Below, one piece after another: positions 1 through 7,920 of a stretch of DNA of 64,000 nt. The translations under genes and the position numbers were made by a program. The first letter of the stretch is position 1. Each line of letters begins with the position of its first letter. This stretch comes from Streptomyces nigra (GTDB taxonomy: Bacteria > Actinomycetota > Actinomycetes > Streptomycetales > Streptomycetaceae): NCBI RefSeq assembly GCF_003074055.1, contig NZ_CP029043.1:5200501-5264500 (forward strand), written 5' to 3'. A model generated the notes under the pieces. It searched no databases and was not told the origin of the DNA. It saw nothing but the letters and a program-made list of their open reading frames with translations.

Positions 1-578
1 TCTTCGTCACCGGCCGTGGGTGGACCCTGGTGGCCGACCTGCGCGTCGGCGACCGTCTGCGCACCCCGGACGGAACGGTCCGCGTGGTGACGGCTCTGCG
101 GGACCGGCCCGACCTCGCCCCTCGGTCGGTGTACGACATCACTGTCGCCGACCTGCACACGTTCTATGTGCTGGCAGGAGACGCGCCGGTCCTGGCGCAC
201 AACTGCGACGGCGAGATCCGATGGCTCACGGAAACCTTGTCCGCCAGCTCCGACGCCGCGAAGTACGATGCGGGAGCGATGGGGGCCCGACAGGGATTCG
301 CTCCGGCCCTTCAGTACTACAAGCCCGGTGCAGTCAGACTCGCGGAGATCAAGTTCGACGGCATCGACGTCGCCAACAAGATCATGATCGACCGCAAGTA
401 CAACGTCACCCGGTATCCCAAGTCCTACAGGCAGGCGCAGAACCAGTCCCTGGCCCTGGAACAGAACGGGATGACAGGTGTCTGGGAGGTTCCGAATGCC
501 AAGGTGGCTGCCGAGGCGCGGAAGATCCTCGCGAAGCAGCTCATCACCAACATCCGAGTGAGGATCGTGGCACCGTGA
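1..578 (+). CDS. Polymorphic toxin C-terminus (HINT remnant plus nuclease-like toxin domain), 5' partial
   Basis: The reading frame is open to the left edge (first full codon at base 3), so only the last ~190 residues of a larger secreted or surface protein are visible. The first ~60 residues are the end of a HINT (intein-like) domain: YDITVADLHTFYV followed by the terminal VLAHN|C splice-like junction at about bases 194-207, typical of pretoxin-HINT modules that release the toxin tip. The following ~125 residues contain IKFDGID and IMIDRKYN, then an RQAQNQSLALEQNG helix and VWEVPN. A D...(I)DRK arrangement with later Gln residues suits a restriction-endonuclease-fold (PD-(D/E)xK-like) toxin; that is a judgement by eye. 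The GTGA stop overlaps the start of the next gene, as for toxin-immunity pairs. The exact toxin family and delivery system (upstream domains) cannot be seen. Confidence 0.75.
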   Translation, partial: FVTGRGWTLVADLRVGDRLRTPDGTVRVVTALRDRPDLAPRSVYDITVADLHTFYVLAGDAPVLAHNCDGEIRWLTETLSASSDAAKYDAGAMGARQGFAPALQYYKPGAVRLAEIKFDGIDVANKIMIDRKYNVTRYPKSYRQAQNQSLALEQNGMTGVWEVPNAKVAAEARKILAKQLITNIRVRIVAP

Positions 579-1147
579 CCCAACTCGAACGCCTTCTCAC
601 GAATGTCCTGATGGACGTCGTGGTGACTCTGCGGTCCGCGCGCCCCGGCGGACTCGATCCGGATGACGCCGGGCGGCTCACCGCGGGAGCGGTGGGCATC
701 CTCCGGTCTGGGCTGGCCGACGCCACCGGTGAGGAACAGCGGGCGCTGGCGCTGGTTTTCCGGGAGAACGCCGACCGTGAAGGAGTGCCGGAGCGGAAGG
801 CGGCGGCCGTCGAGTTCGCCGAGTCGCTGCGCCCCGCTCCCGAGCACTCCGCTCGGGTCGGCCGGCCCGAGGCCGTCGTCCGTGTGCTCGCGGAAGCCGT
901 CATGGATCTGCTTCTGGCGGTAGAGCTGGCGGACGACGACGTCATCGACCCGGACGACGCCGTGAAGGTCGGCGAGTGGGCCGCGGCAGGTCTGCAGACG
1001 GGACTGGACCAGGCCTCCGAGGAGGACCGGCACGCCCTGATCGACCACTTCCGCGCCATCGCTGAGGCGGAGGAGGACCCTGAACGCAGGGACATGGCTC
1101 TGGAGTTCCCCGAAGCGATGGGTCTGCTTCTCGAGGACGAGGACTGA
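575..1147 (+). CDS. Candidate immunity protein made of two tandem ~81-residue repeats
   Basis: 190 residues from GTG at 575, which shares GTGA with the toxin stop; translational coupling fixes this start although the frame is open further upstream. Not a family I recognise. The protein is strongly acidic and is an internal duplication: residues 7-87 align without gaps to 104-184, sharing MD (13-14 and 110-111), DPDDA (28-32 and 125-129), then GL, RAL/HAL, FR, PER and a final EF.E. Position directly behind a nuclease-like toxin tip argues for immunity, and acidic helical proteins are common among inhibitors of nucleases. This role is inferred from context. Ends just before a strong hairpin at 1167-1201. 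Confidence 0.7.
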   Translation: MTQLERLLTNVLMDVVVTLRSARPGGLDPDDAGRLTAGAVGILRSGLADATGEEQRALALVFRENADREGVPERKAAAVEFAESLRPAPEHSARVGRPEAVVRVLAEAVMDLLLAVELADDDVIDPDDAVKVGEWAAAGLQTGLDQASEEDRHALIDHFRAIAEAEEDPERRDMALEFPEAMGLLLEDED

Positions 1148-1166
1148 CAAAGAGGCCCGGCACCGG

Positions 1167-1201
1167 AGGGCGCCCCCGGCCGACAGGGGAGGGGGCGCCC
1201 T
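1167..1201 (+). terminator. Hairpin terminator after candidate immunity gene
   Basis: Perfect 10-bp stem GGGCGCCCCC (1168-1177) with GGGGGCGCCC (1191-1200), extended by A1167-T1201, 19 bases after the stop codon. The same stem sequence recurs at 1662-1692. Confidence 0.75.
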
Positions 1202-1243
1202 TCGCACGCGCTGGCCGCATCGCCGCCCAGGAGAGAGGAACAG

Positions 1244-1633
1244 TTGAGAACCCAGCTGAAAGTGACCCGCGACGGCGACGCCTTCGTCGTTCGGCTCACG
1301 CCCCGTCAGGTGTCGGCGATGTACGAGGCCCTGAGCTTTCTCGCCGGGCTGGACTACGGTGACACGCAGCTGACCCTGTTGGTCGGCGCGGGGCGGGAGG
1401 CCGTCGACGGGCTCGTGGGACGGCTGGCCGGGCGGCGCACGGAGTCCTGCGACGTCCGCCTCACCGGCGGGGAACTCCACATGGTGCACAGTGCGCTGAC
1501 CGCCGCGCCCATCAGGTTCGTCGAGCGTGGCGGCCTCTTCGCGCAGGAGCCCTTCCACATCCGTACGGGCTTCTACCGGGAGAACTTCGACGCCCTGGCG
1601 TCCGCGCTCGTCCAGGCGGCCGGTCAGGCGTGA
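1244..1633 (+). CDS. Small unrecognised protein downstream of toxin/immunity pair
   Basis: 129 residues from TTG at 1244, preceded by a clear purine-rich ribosome site (GGAGAGAGGAA, about 1230-1240). I do not recognise the family. The N-terminal half reads as beta strands (QLKVTRDGDAFVVRLTPRQ) followed by a helix (AMYEALSFLAGL); the C-terminal part has FHIRTGFYRENFDALA. No signal peptide, membrane segment or obvious catalytic motif. It is a separate transcription unit, since a hairpin lies before it (1167-1201) and another after it (1662-1692). It could be a second immunity gene or an orphan cargo of a toxin cassette; the context is suggestive only. Confidence 0.65.
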   Translation: MRTQLKVTRDGDAFVVRLTPRQVSAMYEALSFLAGLDYGDTQLTLLVGAGREAVDGLVGRLAGRRTESCDVRLTGGELHMVHSALTAAPIRFVERGGLFAQEPFHIRTGFYRENFDALASALVQAAGQA

Positions 1634-1661
1634 ATCCCGCCGTGAGGCACTGACACACACA

Positions 1662-1692
1662 GAGGGCGCCCCCTTCAACAGGGGGCGCCCTC
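1662..1692. terminator. Perfect bidirectional terminator between 1244-1633 gene and pyk
   Basis: Perfect 12-bp stem GAGGGCGCCCCC (1662-1673) and GGGGGCGCCCTC (1681-1692), 7-base loop, between two convergent genes. It shares its core with the hairpin at 1167-1201. Confidence 0.85.
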
Positions 1693-1721
1693 GATGTCGT
1701 ACAAGAGCCCTACAGGGGCCG

Positions 1722-3152
1722 TCAGTCGCGGCCCTGGCCGCCCAGGTGGTGGACCCGGACCATGTTCGTCGTGCCCGGGACCCCGGGCGGCGAGCCCGCC
1801 GTGATGACCACGATGTCGCCCTCGTGGAACAGGCCCAGCTTGACGATCTCCTGGTCGACCAGGTCGACCATCTCGTCGGTGCTGTTCACGAACGGCACCA
1901 CGTGCGGCTCGACGCCCCAGCTGAGGGTCATCTGGTTGCGCGTGGACTCGTCCGTCGTGAACGCGATGATCTGCTGCGCCGCCCGGTAGCGGCTCAGGCG
2001 GCGGGCGGTGTCGCCGGACTGGGTGAAGGCGACCAGGCCCTTGCCGCCGAGGAAGTCGGCGATCTCGCAGGCCGCGCGGGCGACCGAACCGCCCTGGGTG
2101 CGGGGCTTCTTGCCCGGCACCAGCGGCTGGAGGCCCTTGGAGAGCAGCTCCTGCTCGGCGGCCGTGACGATCTTCGACATCGTCCGGACCGTCTCGATCG
2201 GGTAGGCGCCGACCGAGGACTCCGCCGACAGCATGACCGCGTCCGCGCCGTCCAGGATCGCGTTGGCGACGTCGGAGGCCTCGGCGCGGGTCGGACGGGA
2301 GTTGGTGATCATCGACTCCATCATCTGGGTCGCCACGATCACCGGCTTCGCGTTGCGCCGGCACAGCTCGATGAGGCGCTTCTGCACCATCGGGACCTTC
2401 TCGAGCGGGTACTCGACGGCCAGGTCGCCACGCGCGACCATCACGCCGTCGAACGCCATCACGACGTCCTCCATGTTGGCGACCGCCTGCGGCTTCTCCA
2501 CCTTGGCGATGACCGGGACGCGGCGGCCGACCTCGTCCATGACCTTGTGCACGTCCTGGACGTCGTCGGCGTCCCGCACGAAGGACAGGGCGACCAGGTC
2601 GCAGCCCATGCGCAGCGCGAAGCGCAGGTCCTCGACGTCCTTCTCGGACAGCGCCGGCACGTTCACCGCCGCACCCGGCAGGTTGATGCCCTTGTGGTCG
2701 GAGACCACACCGCCCTCGATGACGATGGTCCGCACCCGCGGGCCCTCGACCTCGGTGACCTTCAGCTCGACGTTGCCGTCGTTGATCAGGATCTGGTCGC
2801 CCTTGGAGACGTCTCCGGGCAGGCCCTTGTAGGTCGTCCCGCAGATGGACTTGTCGCCCGGGACGTCCTCGGTGGTGATGACGAACTCGTCGCCGCGCTC
2901 CAGCTCGACCGGGCCCTCGGCGAAGGTCTCCAGACGGATCTTCGGCCCCTGGAGGTCGGCCAGCACGCCGATGGCGCGGCCGGTCTCCTCGGCGGCGGCC
3001 CGCAGGCGCTCGTACCGCCCCTGGTGGTCCTCGTGGGTGCCGTGGCTGAAGTTGAAGCGGGCAACGTTCATGCCGGCCTGGATCAGCGACACGAGCTGTT
3101 CATGGGAGTCGACCGCGGGGCCGAGAGTACAAACGATTTTCGAACGGCGCAT
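1722..3152 (-). CDS. pyk: Pyruvate kinase
   Basis: 476 residues, normal length. Converts phosphoenolpyruvate and ADP to pyruvate and ATP, the last step of glycolysis, in the cytosol. Visible family signatures: N-terminal MRRSKIVCTLGPA, the ARFNFSHG substrate motif, the IAKVEKPQAV active-site lysine/glutamate region, MVARGDLAVE, and the LSAESSVGAYP loop before the C-terminal allosteric domain. The B-domain lies between about residues 75 and 170. The ATG at 3152 has no Shine-Dalgarno; a TAGGAT hexamer sits six bases upstream (3159-3164), so a leaderless mRNA is plausible. Neighbouring ackA, pta and pfkA make this a central-carbon block. Streptomyces usually carry a second pyk elsewhere. Confidence 0.97.
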   Translation of the reverse strand: MRRSKIVCTLGPAVDSHEQLVSLIQAGMNVARFNFSHGTHEDHQGRYERLRAAAEETGRAIGVLADLQGPKIRLETFAEGPVELERGDEFVITTEDVPGDKSICGTTYKGLPGDVSKGDQILINDGNVELKVTEVEGPRVRTIVIEGGVVSDHKGINLPGAAVNVPALSEKDVEDLRFALRMGCDLVALSFVRDADDVQDVHKVMDEVGRRVPVIAKVEKPQAVANMEDVVMAFDGVMVARGDLAVEYPLEKVPMVQKRLIELCRRNAKPVIVATQMMESMITNSRPTRAEASDVANAILDGADAVMLSAESSVGAYPIETVRTMSKIVTAAEQELLSKGLQPLVPGKKPRTQGGSVARAACEIADFLGGKGLVAFTQSGDTARRLSRYRAAQQIIAFTTDESTRNQMTLSWGVEPHVVPFVNSTDEMVDLVDQEIVKLGLFHEGDIVVITAGSPPGVPGTTNMVRVHHLGGQGRD

Positions 3153-3158
3153 GGGACG

Positions 3159-3191
3159 ATCCTATCGGTTTGTTTCGCCGCGGAATATTCC
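3159..3191 (-). promoter_or_regulatory. Probable pyk promoter with palindrome GGAATATTCC
   Basis: On the minus strand a TAGGAT -10-like box (3159-3164) lies six bases before the pyk ATG, which would place the transcript start at the ATG. A perfect 10-bp dyad, GGAATATTCC, at 3182-3191 overlaps the expected -35 area and could be an operator. No convincing -35 hexamer is visible. Pattern reading only. Confidence 0.4.
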
Positions 3192-3265
3192 GTCTGGTGG
3201 AAAGTACAAATGAGCTGTGCTTTGCTCAGCCGTGTTACCGGGCCGTTTACCTCCGTTGCCGTCGC

Positions 3266-4480
3266 TCAGTCGCCGCCCCCGCCGACCAGAGCGTAGGTCT
3301 GCGTCGCGATCTCCAGTTCCTCGTCCGTCGGCACCACCGCCACCGCGACCCGCGCGCCCGCCGGTGAGATGACCCGCGCCCCGCCGCCGCGCGCCGCGTT
3401 CAGCTGCGGGTCCACGGCGAGACCCAGCTGCTCCAGGCCCGCCACGGCCGCCTCGCGGACCGGGGCCGCGTTTTCCCCGACCCCGGCCGTGAACACGACG
3501 GCGTCCACCCGGCCGAGCACCGCGTAATAGGCGCCTATGTACTTCTTCAACCGGTGAATGTAGATGTCGAACGCCAATTGTGCGCGCTCGTCGCCCTCGT
3601 CGACGCGGCGCCTGATCTCCCGCATGTCGTTGTCACCGCAGAGCCCGATCAATCCGCTCTTCTTGTTGAGCAGGGCGTCGATTTCCTCGATGGACATTTC
3701 GGCGACGCGCGTCAAATGGAAGATGACGGCGGGATCGGTGTCACCCGATCGCGTACCCATCACGAGTCCCTCCAAAGGCGTCAGCCCCATGGAGGTCTCC
3801 ACGCACCTCCCGCCCCGCACCGCCGATGCCGAGGCGCCGTTGCCGAGGTGCAGCACGATGACATTCACCTCTTCGGGTGCCTTGCCGAGCAGTTCGGCCG
3901 TGGCCCGCGAGACGAACGCGTGCGAGGTGCCGTGGAAGCCGTAGCGCCGGATGCGGTGCCGGTCGGCGGTCTCGACGTCGATGGCGTAGCGGGCGGCCGA
4001 CTCCGGCATCGTGGTGTGGAAGGCCGTGTCGAAGACGGCGACCTGCGGCAGGTCCGGGCGCAGCGAGCGCGCCGTGCGGATGCCGGTGAGATTGGCCGGG
4101 TTGTGCAGCGGCGCCACCGGGATGAGCCGCTCGATCTCGGCGAGCACCGCCTCGTCGATGACGGTCGGCTCGGTGAACCGCTTGCCGCCGTGCACGACCC
4201 GGTGCCCGATCGCGGCCAGCTCCGGCGAGTCCAGCCCGAGACCGTCCTGCGCGAGCTCCGCCGCGACGGCCTTCAGGGCGGCGTCGTGGTCGGCGATCGC
4301 GCCGCCGCGCTCGCGGCTCTCGCCGCCGCCGGTCAGCGGGGTGTGCTTCAGCCGTGAGGTCCGCTCGCCGATGCGCTCGACGAGCCCCGTGGCGAGCCGC
4401 GTACGGTCGTGCATGTCGAGCAGCTGGTACTTCAGCGACGACGAGCCGGAGTTGAGGACGAGGACGCGGGTGGCGGTCAC
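3266..4480 (-). CDS. ackA: Acetate kinase
   Basis: 404 residues from GTG at 4480, whose GTGA overlaps the stop of pta. Interconverts acetyl phosphate plus ADP with acetate plus ATP. Family motifs in order: VLVLNSGSSSLKYQLL at the N terminus, VVHGG, VFDTAFH, YGFHGTSH, VIVLHLGNGAS, MGTRSGDTDPA and FTAGVGENA near the C terminus, all intact. The minus-strand frame is open upstream into pta, but the coupled GTG and the N-terminal family motif fix the start. It forms the Pta-AckA acetate pathway with the upstream gene; a separate pyk promoter region follows. Confidence 0.97.
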   Translation of the reverse strand: MTATRVLVLNSGSSSLKYQLLDMHDRTRLATGLVERIGERTSRLKHTPLTGGGESRERGGAIADHDAALKAVAAELAQDGLGLDSPELAAIGHRVVHGGKRFTEPTVIDEAVLAEIERLIPVAPLHNPANLTGIRTARSLRPDLPQVAVFDTAFHTTMPESAARYAIDVETADRHRIRRYGFHGTSHAFVSRATAELLGKAPEEVNVIVLHLGNGASASAVRGGRCVETSMGLTPLEGLVMGTRSGDTDPAVIFHLTRVAEMSIEEIDALLNKKSGLIGLCGDNDMREIRRRVDEGDERAQLAFDIYIHRLKKYIGAYYAVLGRVDAVVFTAGVGENAAPVREAAVAGLEQLGLAVDPQLNAARGGGARVISPAGARVAVAVVPTDEELEIATQTYALVGGGGD

Positions 4481-6579
4481 GGGGCGGCGGCCTTCCGCTC
4501 GGAGGACGGGACGGGGGACTGGGACTGGATCGCCGTGATGGCGACGGTGTTGACGATGTCCGAGACGAGGGCGCCCCGCGACAGGTCGTTGACCGGCTTG
4601 CGCAGACCCTGCAGGACCGGGCCGACGGCGATCGCGCCGGCCGAGCGCTGCACGGCCTTGTAGGTGTTGTTGCCGGTGTTGAGGTCCGGGAAGATCAGCA
4701 CGGACGCCTGGCCGGCCACGTCGGACTCCGGCAGCTTGGTCGCGGCCACGGTCGGCTCCACGGCGGCGTCGTACTGGATGGGACCCTCGATGCGCAGGTC
4801 GGGGCGGCGCGAGCGGACCAGCCCGGTCGCCTCGCGCACCTTGTCGACGTCGGCGCCCGAGCCGGAGGTGCCCGTCGAGTACGACAGCATCGCGATCCGC
4901 GGCTCCACCCCGAACCGCGCGGCCGTGGCCGCCGACTGCACGGCGATGTCCGCGAGCTGCTCGGCGTCCGGGTCCGGGTTCACCGCGCAGTCGCCGTAGA
5001 CGAGCACCTTGTCGGCGAGGCACATGAAGAACACCGAGGAGACGATGTCGGCGTCCGGCTTGGTCTTGATGATCTCGAACGCGGGCCGGATGGTCGCCGC
5101 GGTCGAGTGCACCGACCCCGACACCATGCCGTCGGCGAGCCCCTCCTGGACCATCAGCGTACCGAAGTAGTTGACGTCGCTGACCACGTCGTACGCCAGC
5201 TCGACGGTGACCCCCTTGTGGGCGCGCAGCCCGGCGTACTTCTCGGCGAAGGAGTCGCGCAGCTCGCTGGTCGCCGGGTCGATCAGCTGCGTGTCGCCCA
5301 GGTCGATGCCGAGGTCGGCGGCCGTCTTGCGGATCCGGTCGGCCGGTCCGAGCAGGGTGAGGTCGCAGACGTTCCGCCGCAGCAGCACCTCGGCGGCCTG
5401 CAGGACGCGCGGTTCGGTGCCCTCGGGCAGCACGATGCGCCGGCGGTCCGCGCGCGCCTGCTCCAGCAGCTTGTGCTCGAACATCATCGGCGTGACCCGG
5501 TCGGAGCTCGGCGCCGAGACCCGCCTCAGCAGGTCCCCGGTGTCGACGTACCGCTCGAACAGGCCGAGTGCGGTCTCCGCCTTGCGCGGGGTGGCCGCGC
5601 TCAACTTGCCCTCCAGCGACGACAGTCGCTCGGCGGTCGAGAAGCTGTACCCCGGCACGGACAGCACCGGCGTGCCCGGCGCGAGGCGTGCGGCCAGGGT
5701 GAGGATCTCGTCGCCGGGCCGCTCGTCGAGGGTGAGCAGCACACCGGCGATCGGAGGGGTGCCGGCGCTGTGCGCCGCCAGCGAGCCGACGACCAGGTCG
5801 GCCCGGTCGCCCGGGGTGACCACCAGGCAGCCCGGCGTCAGCGCGCTCAGGAAGTTCGGCAGCATCGCGCCGCCGAACACGAAGTCCAGGGCGTCGCGCG
5901 CGAGCCCCGAGTCGTCGCCGAGCAGCACCTTCGCGTCCAGCGCCTGGACGATCTGCGCGACCGTCGGTGCGGACAGGGCCGGCTCGTCGGGGACGACGTA
6001 GCAGGGAACGGGCAGCCGGGAGGCCAGCCGCCCGGCGATCTCGTCCCGGTCCTCGCGGGCCACCCGGTTGGTCACCATGGCCAGCACGTCGCAGCCCAGG
6101 TTCTCGTACGCCCGGTAGGCGTTGCGGGTCTCGGCGAGCACCGACTCGGTGTTCTGTCCGCGTCCGCCGACGACCGGGAGGACGGAGGCGCCGAACTCGT
6201 TGGCGAGCCGGGCGTTGAGGGACAACTCGTCCGGGAGCTGGGTGTCGGCGAAGTCGGTGCCGAGCACCAGGACGACGTCGTAGTCCCGGGCGACCGCGTG
6301 GAAGCGGTCGACGAGCGTGGACACCAGTTCGTCGGTGCCACGCTCGGCCTGCAGGGCGGACGCCTCGTGGTAGTCCATCCCGTAGACCGTCGCCGGGTCC
6401 TGGGAGAGGCGGTACCGGGCGCGCAGCAGCTCGAACAGGCGGTCGGGGGAGTGGTGGACCAGCGGCCGGAACACCCCGACCCGATCGACCTGGCGGGTCA
6501 GGAGCTCCATCACCCCCAGCTCGACGACCTGGCGGCCGTCGCCGCGGTCGATGCCGGTCACGTACACGCTGCGCGTCAC
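4477..6579 (-). CDS. pta: Phosphate acetyltransferase (long, two-domain type)
   Basis: 700 residues, matching the long (~700 aa) Pta class. Converts acetyl-CoA and phosphate to acetyl phosphate and CoA. N-terminal P-loop-like/BioD-type regulatory region (about 1-210), a DRTGG-type domain (about 215-340), then the catalytic phosphotransacetylase domain (about 375-700) with VLPEGTEPRVLQAAE, SGSVHSTAATIRPA, MLSYSTGTSGSG and IFPDLNTGN. GTG at 6579 is chosen because GGAGA lies seven bases upstream and translation begins MTRSVYVTGIDRG; an in-frame upstream GTG lacks such a site. Stop overlaps the ackA start by four bases, so the two are translationally coupled. Confidence 0.95.
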   Translation of the reverse strand: MTRSVYVTGIDRGDGRQVVELGVMELLTRQVDRVGVFRPLVHHSPDRLFELLRARYRLSQDPATVYGMDYHEASALQAERGTDELVSTLVDRFHAVARDYDVVLVLGTDFADTQLPDELSLNARLANEFGASVLPVVGGRGQNTESVLAETRNAYRAYENLGCDVLAMVTNRVAREDRDEIAGRLASRLPVPCYVVPDEPALSAPTVAQIVQALDAKVLLGDDSGLARDALDFVFGGAMLPNFLSALTPGCLVVTPGDRADLVVGSLAAHSAGTPPIAGVLLTLDERPGDEILTLAARLAPGTPVLSVPGYSFSTAERLSSLEGKLSAATPRKAETALGLFERYVDTGDLLRRVSAPSSDRVTPMMFEHKLLEQARADRRRIVLPEGTEPRVLQAAEVLLRRNVCDLTLLGPADRIRKTAADLGIDLGDTQLIDPATSELRDSFAEKYAGLRAHKGVTVELAYDVVSDVNYFGTLMVQEGLADGMVSGSVHSTAATIRPAFEIIKTKPDADIVSSVFFMCLADKVLVYGDCAVNPDPDAEQLADIAVQSAATAARFGVEPRIAMLSYSTGTSGSGADVDKVREATGLVRSRRPDLRIEGPIQYDAAVEPTVAATKLPESDVAGQASVLIFPDLNTGNNTYKAVQRSAGAIAVGPVLQGLRKPVNDLSRGALVSDIVNTVAITAIQSQSPVPSSERKAAAP

Positions 6580-6878
6580 GCGTGATCTCCGTTTCCTCTG
6601 TCGCCGTCTCGTCCGTCGCGTCCTCGGGTCCCACAACGGGTCGCGACATCACCCGGTGAGAGGAGTGAAACCCTCTTGACACTACCCTTGGCCCTCGTTA
6701 GGGCGCCCGCCAGGATGAGGGGCCCGGCAGGGGGTAGGCGCAGGACGGAGGCGGCACGGGCACGGCCCCAAACTGGGCGAACCGGGGCGGGCCGGACACA
6801 AGCGACAGGGCCCTCGGAGCCGTGAAACAATCGGATCGGCTCACCGGTATCACGACAGCGAGCAGGAGACACAGCACG
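6580..6878. other. Divergent control region between pta and pfkA
   Basis: 299 bases without a gene. It must hold promoters for pta (minus) and pfkA (plus). On the plus strand a clean sigma-70-type pair is present, TTGACA (6676-6681) and TAGGGC (6699-6704) with a 17-base spacer, giving an untranslated leader of roughly 165 bases for pfkA. No obvious pta promoter was found. Confidence 0.5.
6676..6704 (+). promoter_or_regulatory. Candidate HrdB-type promoter for pfkA
   Basis: TTGACA, 17-base spacer, TAGGGC. The -35 is a perfect consensus match and the -10 keeps the T and A of TAnnnT but not the final T. The predicted start near 6711 leaves a leader long enough for extra regulation. Not experimentally shown. 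Confidence 0.45.
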
Positions 6879-7904
6879 ATGCGCATCGGAGTTCTCACCG
6901 CAGGCGGCGACTGCCCCGGCCTGAACGCCGTGATCCGGTCGGTCGTGCACCGCGCCGTCACCCAGTACGGCGACGAGGTGATCGGCTTCGAGGACGGCTT
7001 CGCGGGCCTGCTCGACGGCCACTACCGCACCCTCGACCTGGAGGCGGTCAGCGGCATCCTGGCCCGTGGCGGCACCATACTCGGCTCCTCCCGCCTCGAG
7101 CGCGCCCGGCTGCGCGAGGCCTGTGAGAACGCCCCCGACATCGCCCGTGACTTCGGTATCGACGCGCTCATCCCGATCGGCGGCGAGGGCACCCTGACGG
7201 CCGCCCGGATGCTCTCCGACGCGGGCCTGCCGGTCGTCGGCGTCCCCAAGACGATCGACAACGACATCTCCTCCACGGACCGCACCTTCGGCTTCGACAC
7301 CGCCGTCGGCGTCGCCACCGAGGCCATGGACCGCCTCAAGACGACGGCCGAGTCGCACCAGCGCGTCATGGTCGTCGAGGTCATGGGCCGGCACGCGGGC
7401 TGGATCGCCCTGGAGTCCGGCATGGCCGCCGGTGCGCACGGCATCTGCCTCCCGGAGCGCCCGTTCGACCCCGCCGACCTCGTCAAGATGGTCGAGGAGC
7501 GCTTCGCCCGCGGCAAGAAGTTCGCCGTGATCTGCGTCGCGGAGGGCGCCCACCCCGCCGACGGCAGCATGGACTACGGCAAGGGCGAGATCGACCAGTT
7601 CGGCCACGAGCGCTTCCAGGGCATCGGCACCGCCCTCGCCTTCGAGCTGGAGCGGCGCCTCGGCAAGGAGGCCAAGCCGGTCATCCTCGGCCATGTCCAG
7701 CGCGGCGGCGTGCCCACCGCGTACGACCGCGTCCTCGCGACCCGGTTCGGCTGGCACGCCGTGGAGGCCGCCCACCGCGGCGAGTTCGGCAGGATGACGG
7801 CCCTGCGCGGCACGGACATCGTGATGGTCCCGCTCGCCGAGGCCGTCACCGAGCTGAAGACGGTCCCCAAGGACCGCATGGACGAGGCGGAGTCCGTCTT
7901 CTAG
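6879..7904 (+). CDS. pfkA: ATP-dependent 6-phosphofructokinase
   Basis: 341 residues from ATG at 6879; AGGAG at 6863-6867 supports this start over an in-frame ATG at 6822. Phosphorylates fructose 6-phosphate to fructose 1,6-bisphosphate. Signatures: IGVLTAGGDCPGLNAVIRS at the nucleotide site, PIGGEGTL, PKTIDNDI with the catalytic aspartates, VVEVMGRHAGWIAL and LGHVQRGG. The GGDCPGLN/GGEGT form is the actinobacterial PfkA type, which can use ATP or pyrophosphate depending on a residue in this loop. I call it ATP-dependent by family habit. Convergent with the HTH gene 16 bases downstream. Confidence 0.95.
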   Translation: MRIGVLTAGGDCPGLNAVIRSVVHRAVTQYGDEVIGFEDGFAGLLDGHYRTLDLEAVSGILARGGTILGSSRLERARLREACENAPDIARDFGIDALIPIGGEGTLTAARMLSDAGLPVVGVPKTIDNDISSTDRTFGFDTAVGVATEAMDRLKTTAESHQRVMVVEVMGRHAGWIALESGMAAGAHGICLPERPFDPADLVKMVEERFARGKKFAVICVAEGAHPADGSMDYGKGEIDQFGHERFQGIGTALAFELERRLGKEAKPVILGHVQRGGVPTAYDRVLATRFGWHAVEAAHRGEFGRMTALRGTDIVMVPLAEAVTELKTVPKDRMDEAESVF

Positions 7905-7920
7905 GGGGTGTCGGCCGGTG

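Noticed and set aside
20-574. In-frame extension of the candidate immunity gene back to base 20
   Set aside because: It overlaps the HINT/toxin frame completely and its translation is Arg/Pro/Gly noise; the coupled GTG at 575 is the natural start.
1527-3296. Long open frame opposite pyk
   Set aside because: Its codons are the antisense of pyk; the translation is low complexity (D, R, V, H rich) and has no domain. High-GC genomes keep antisense frames open.
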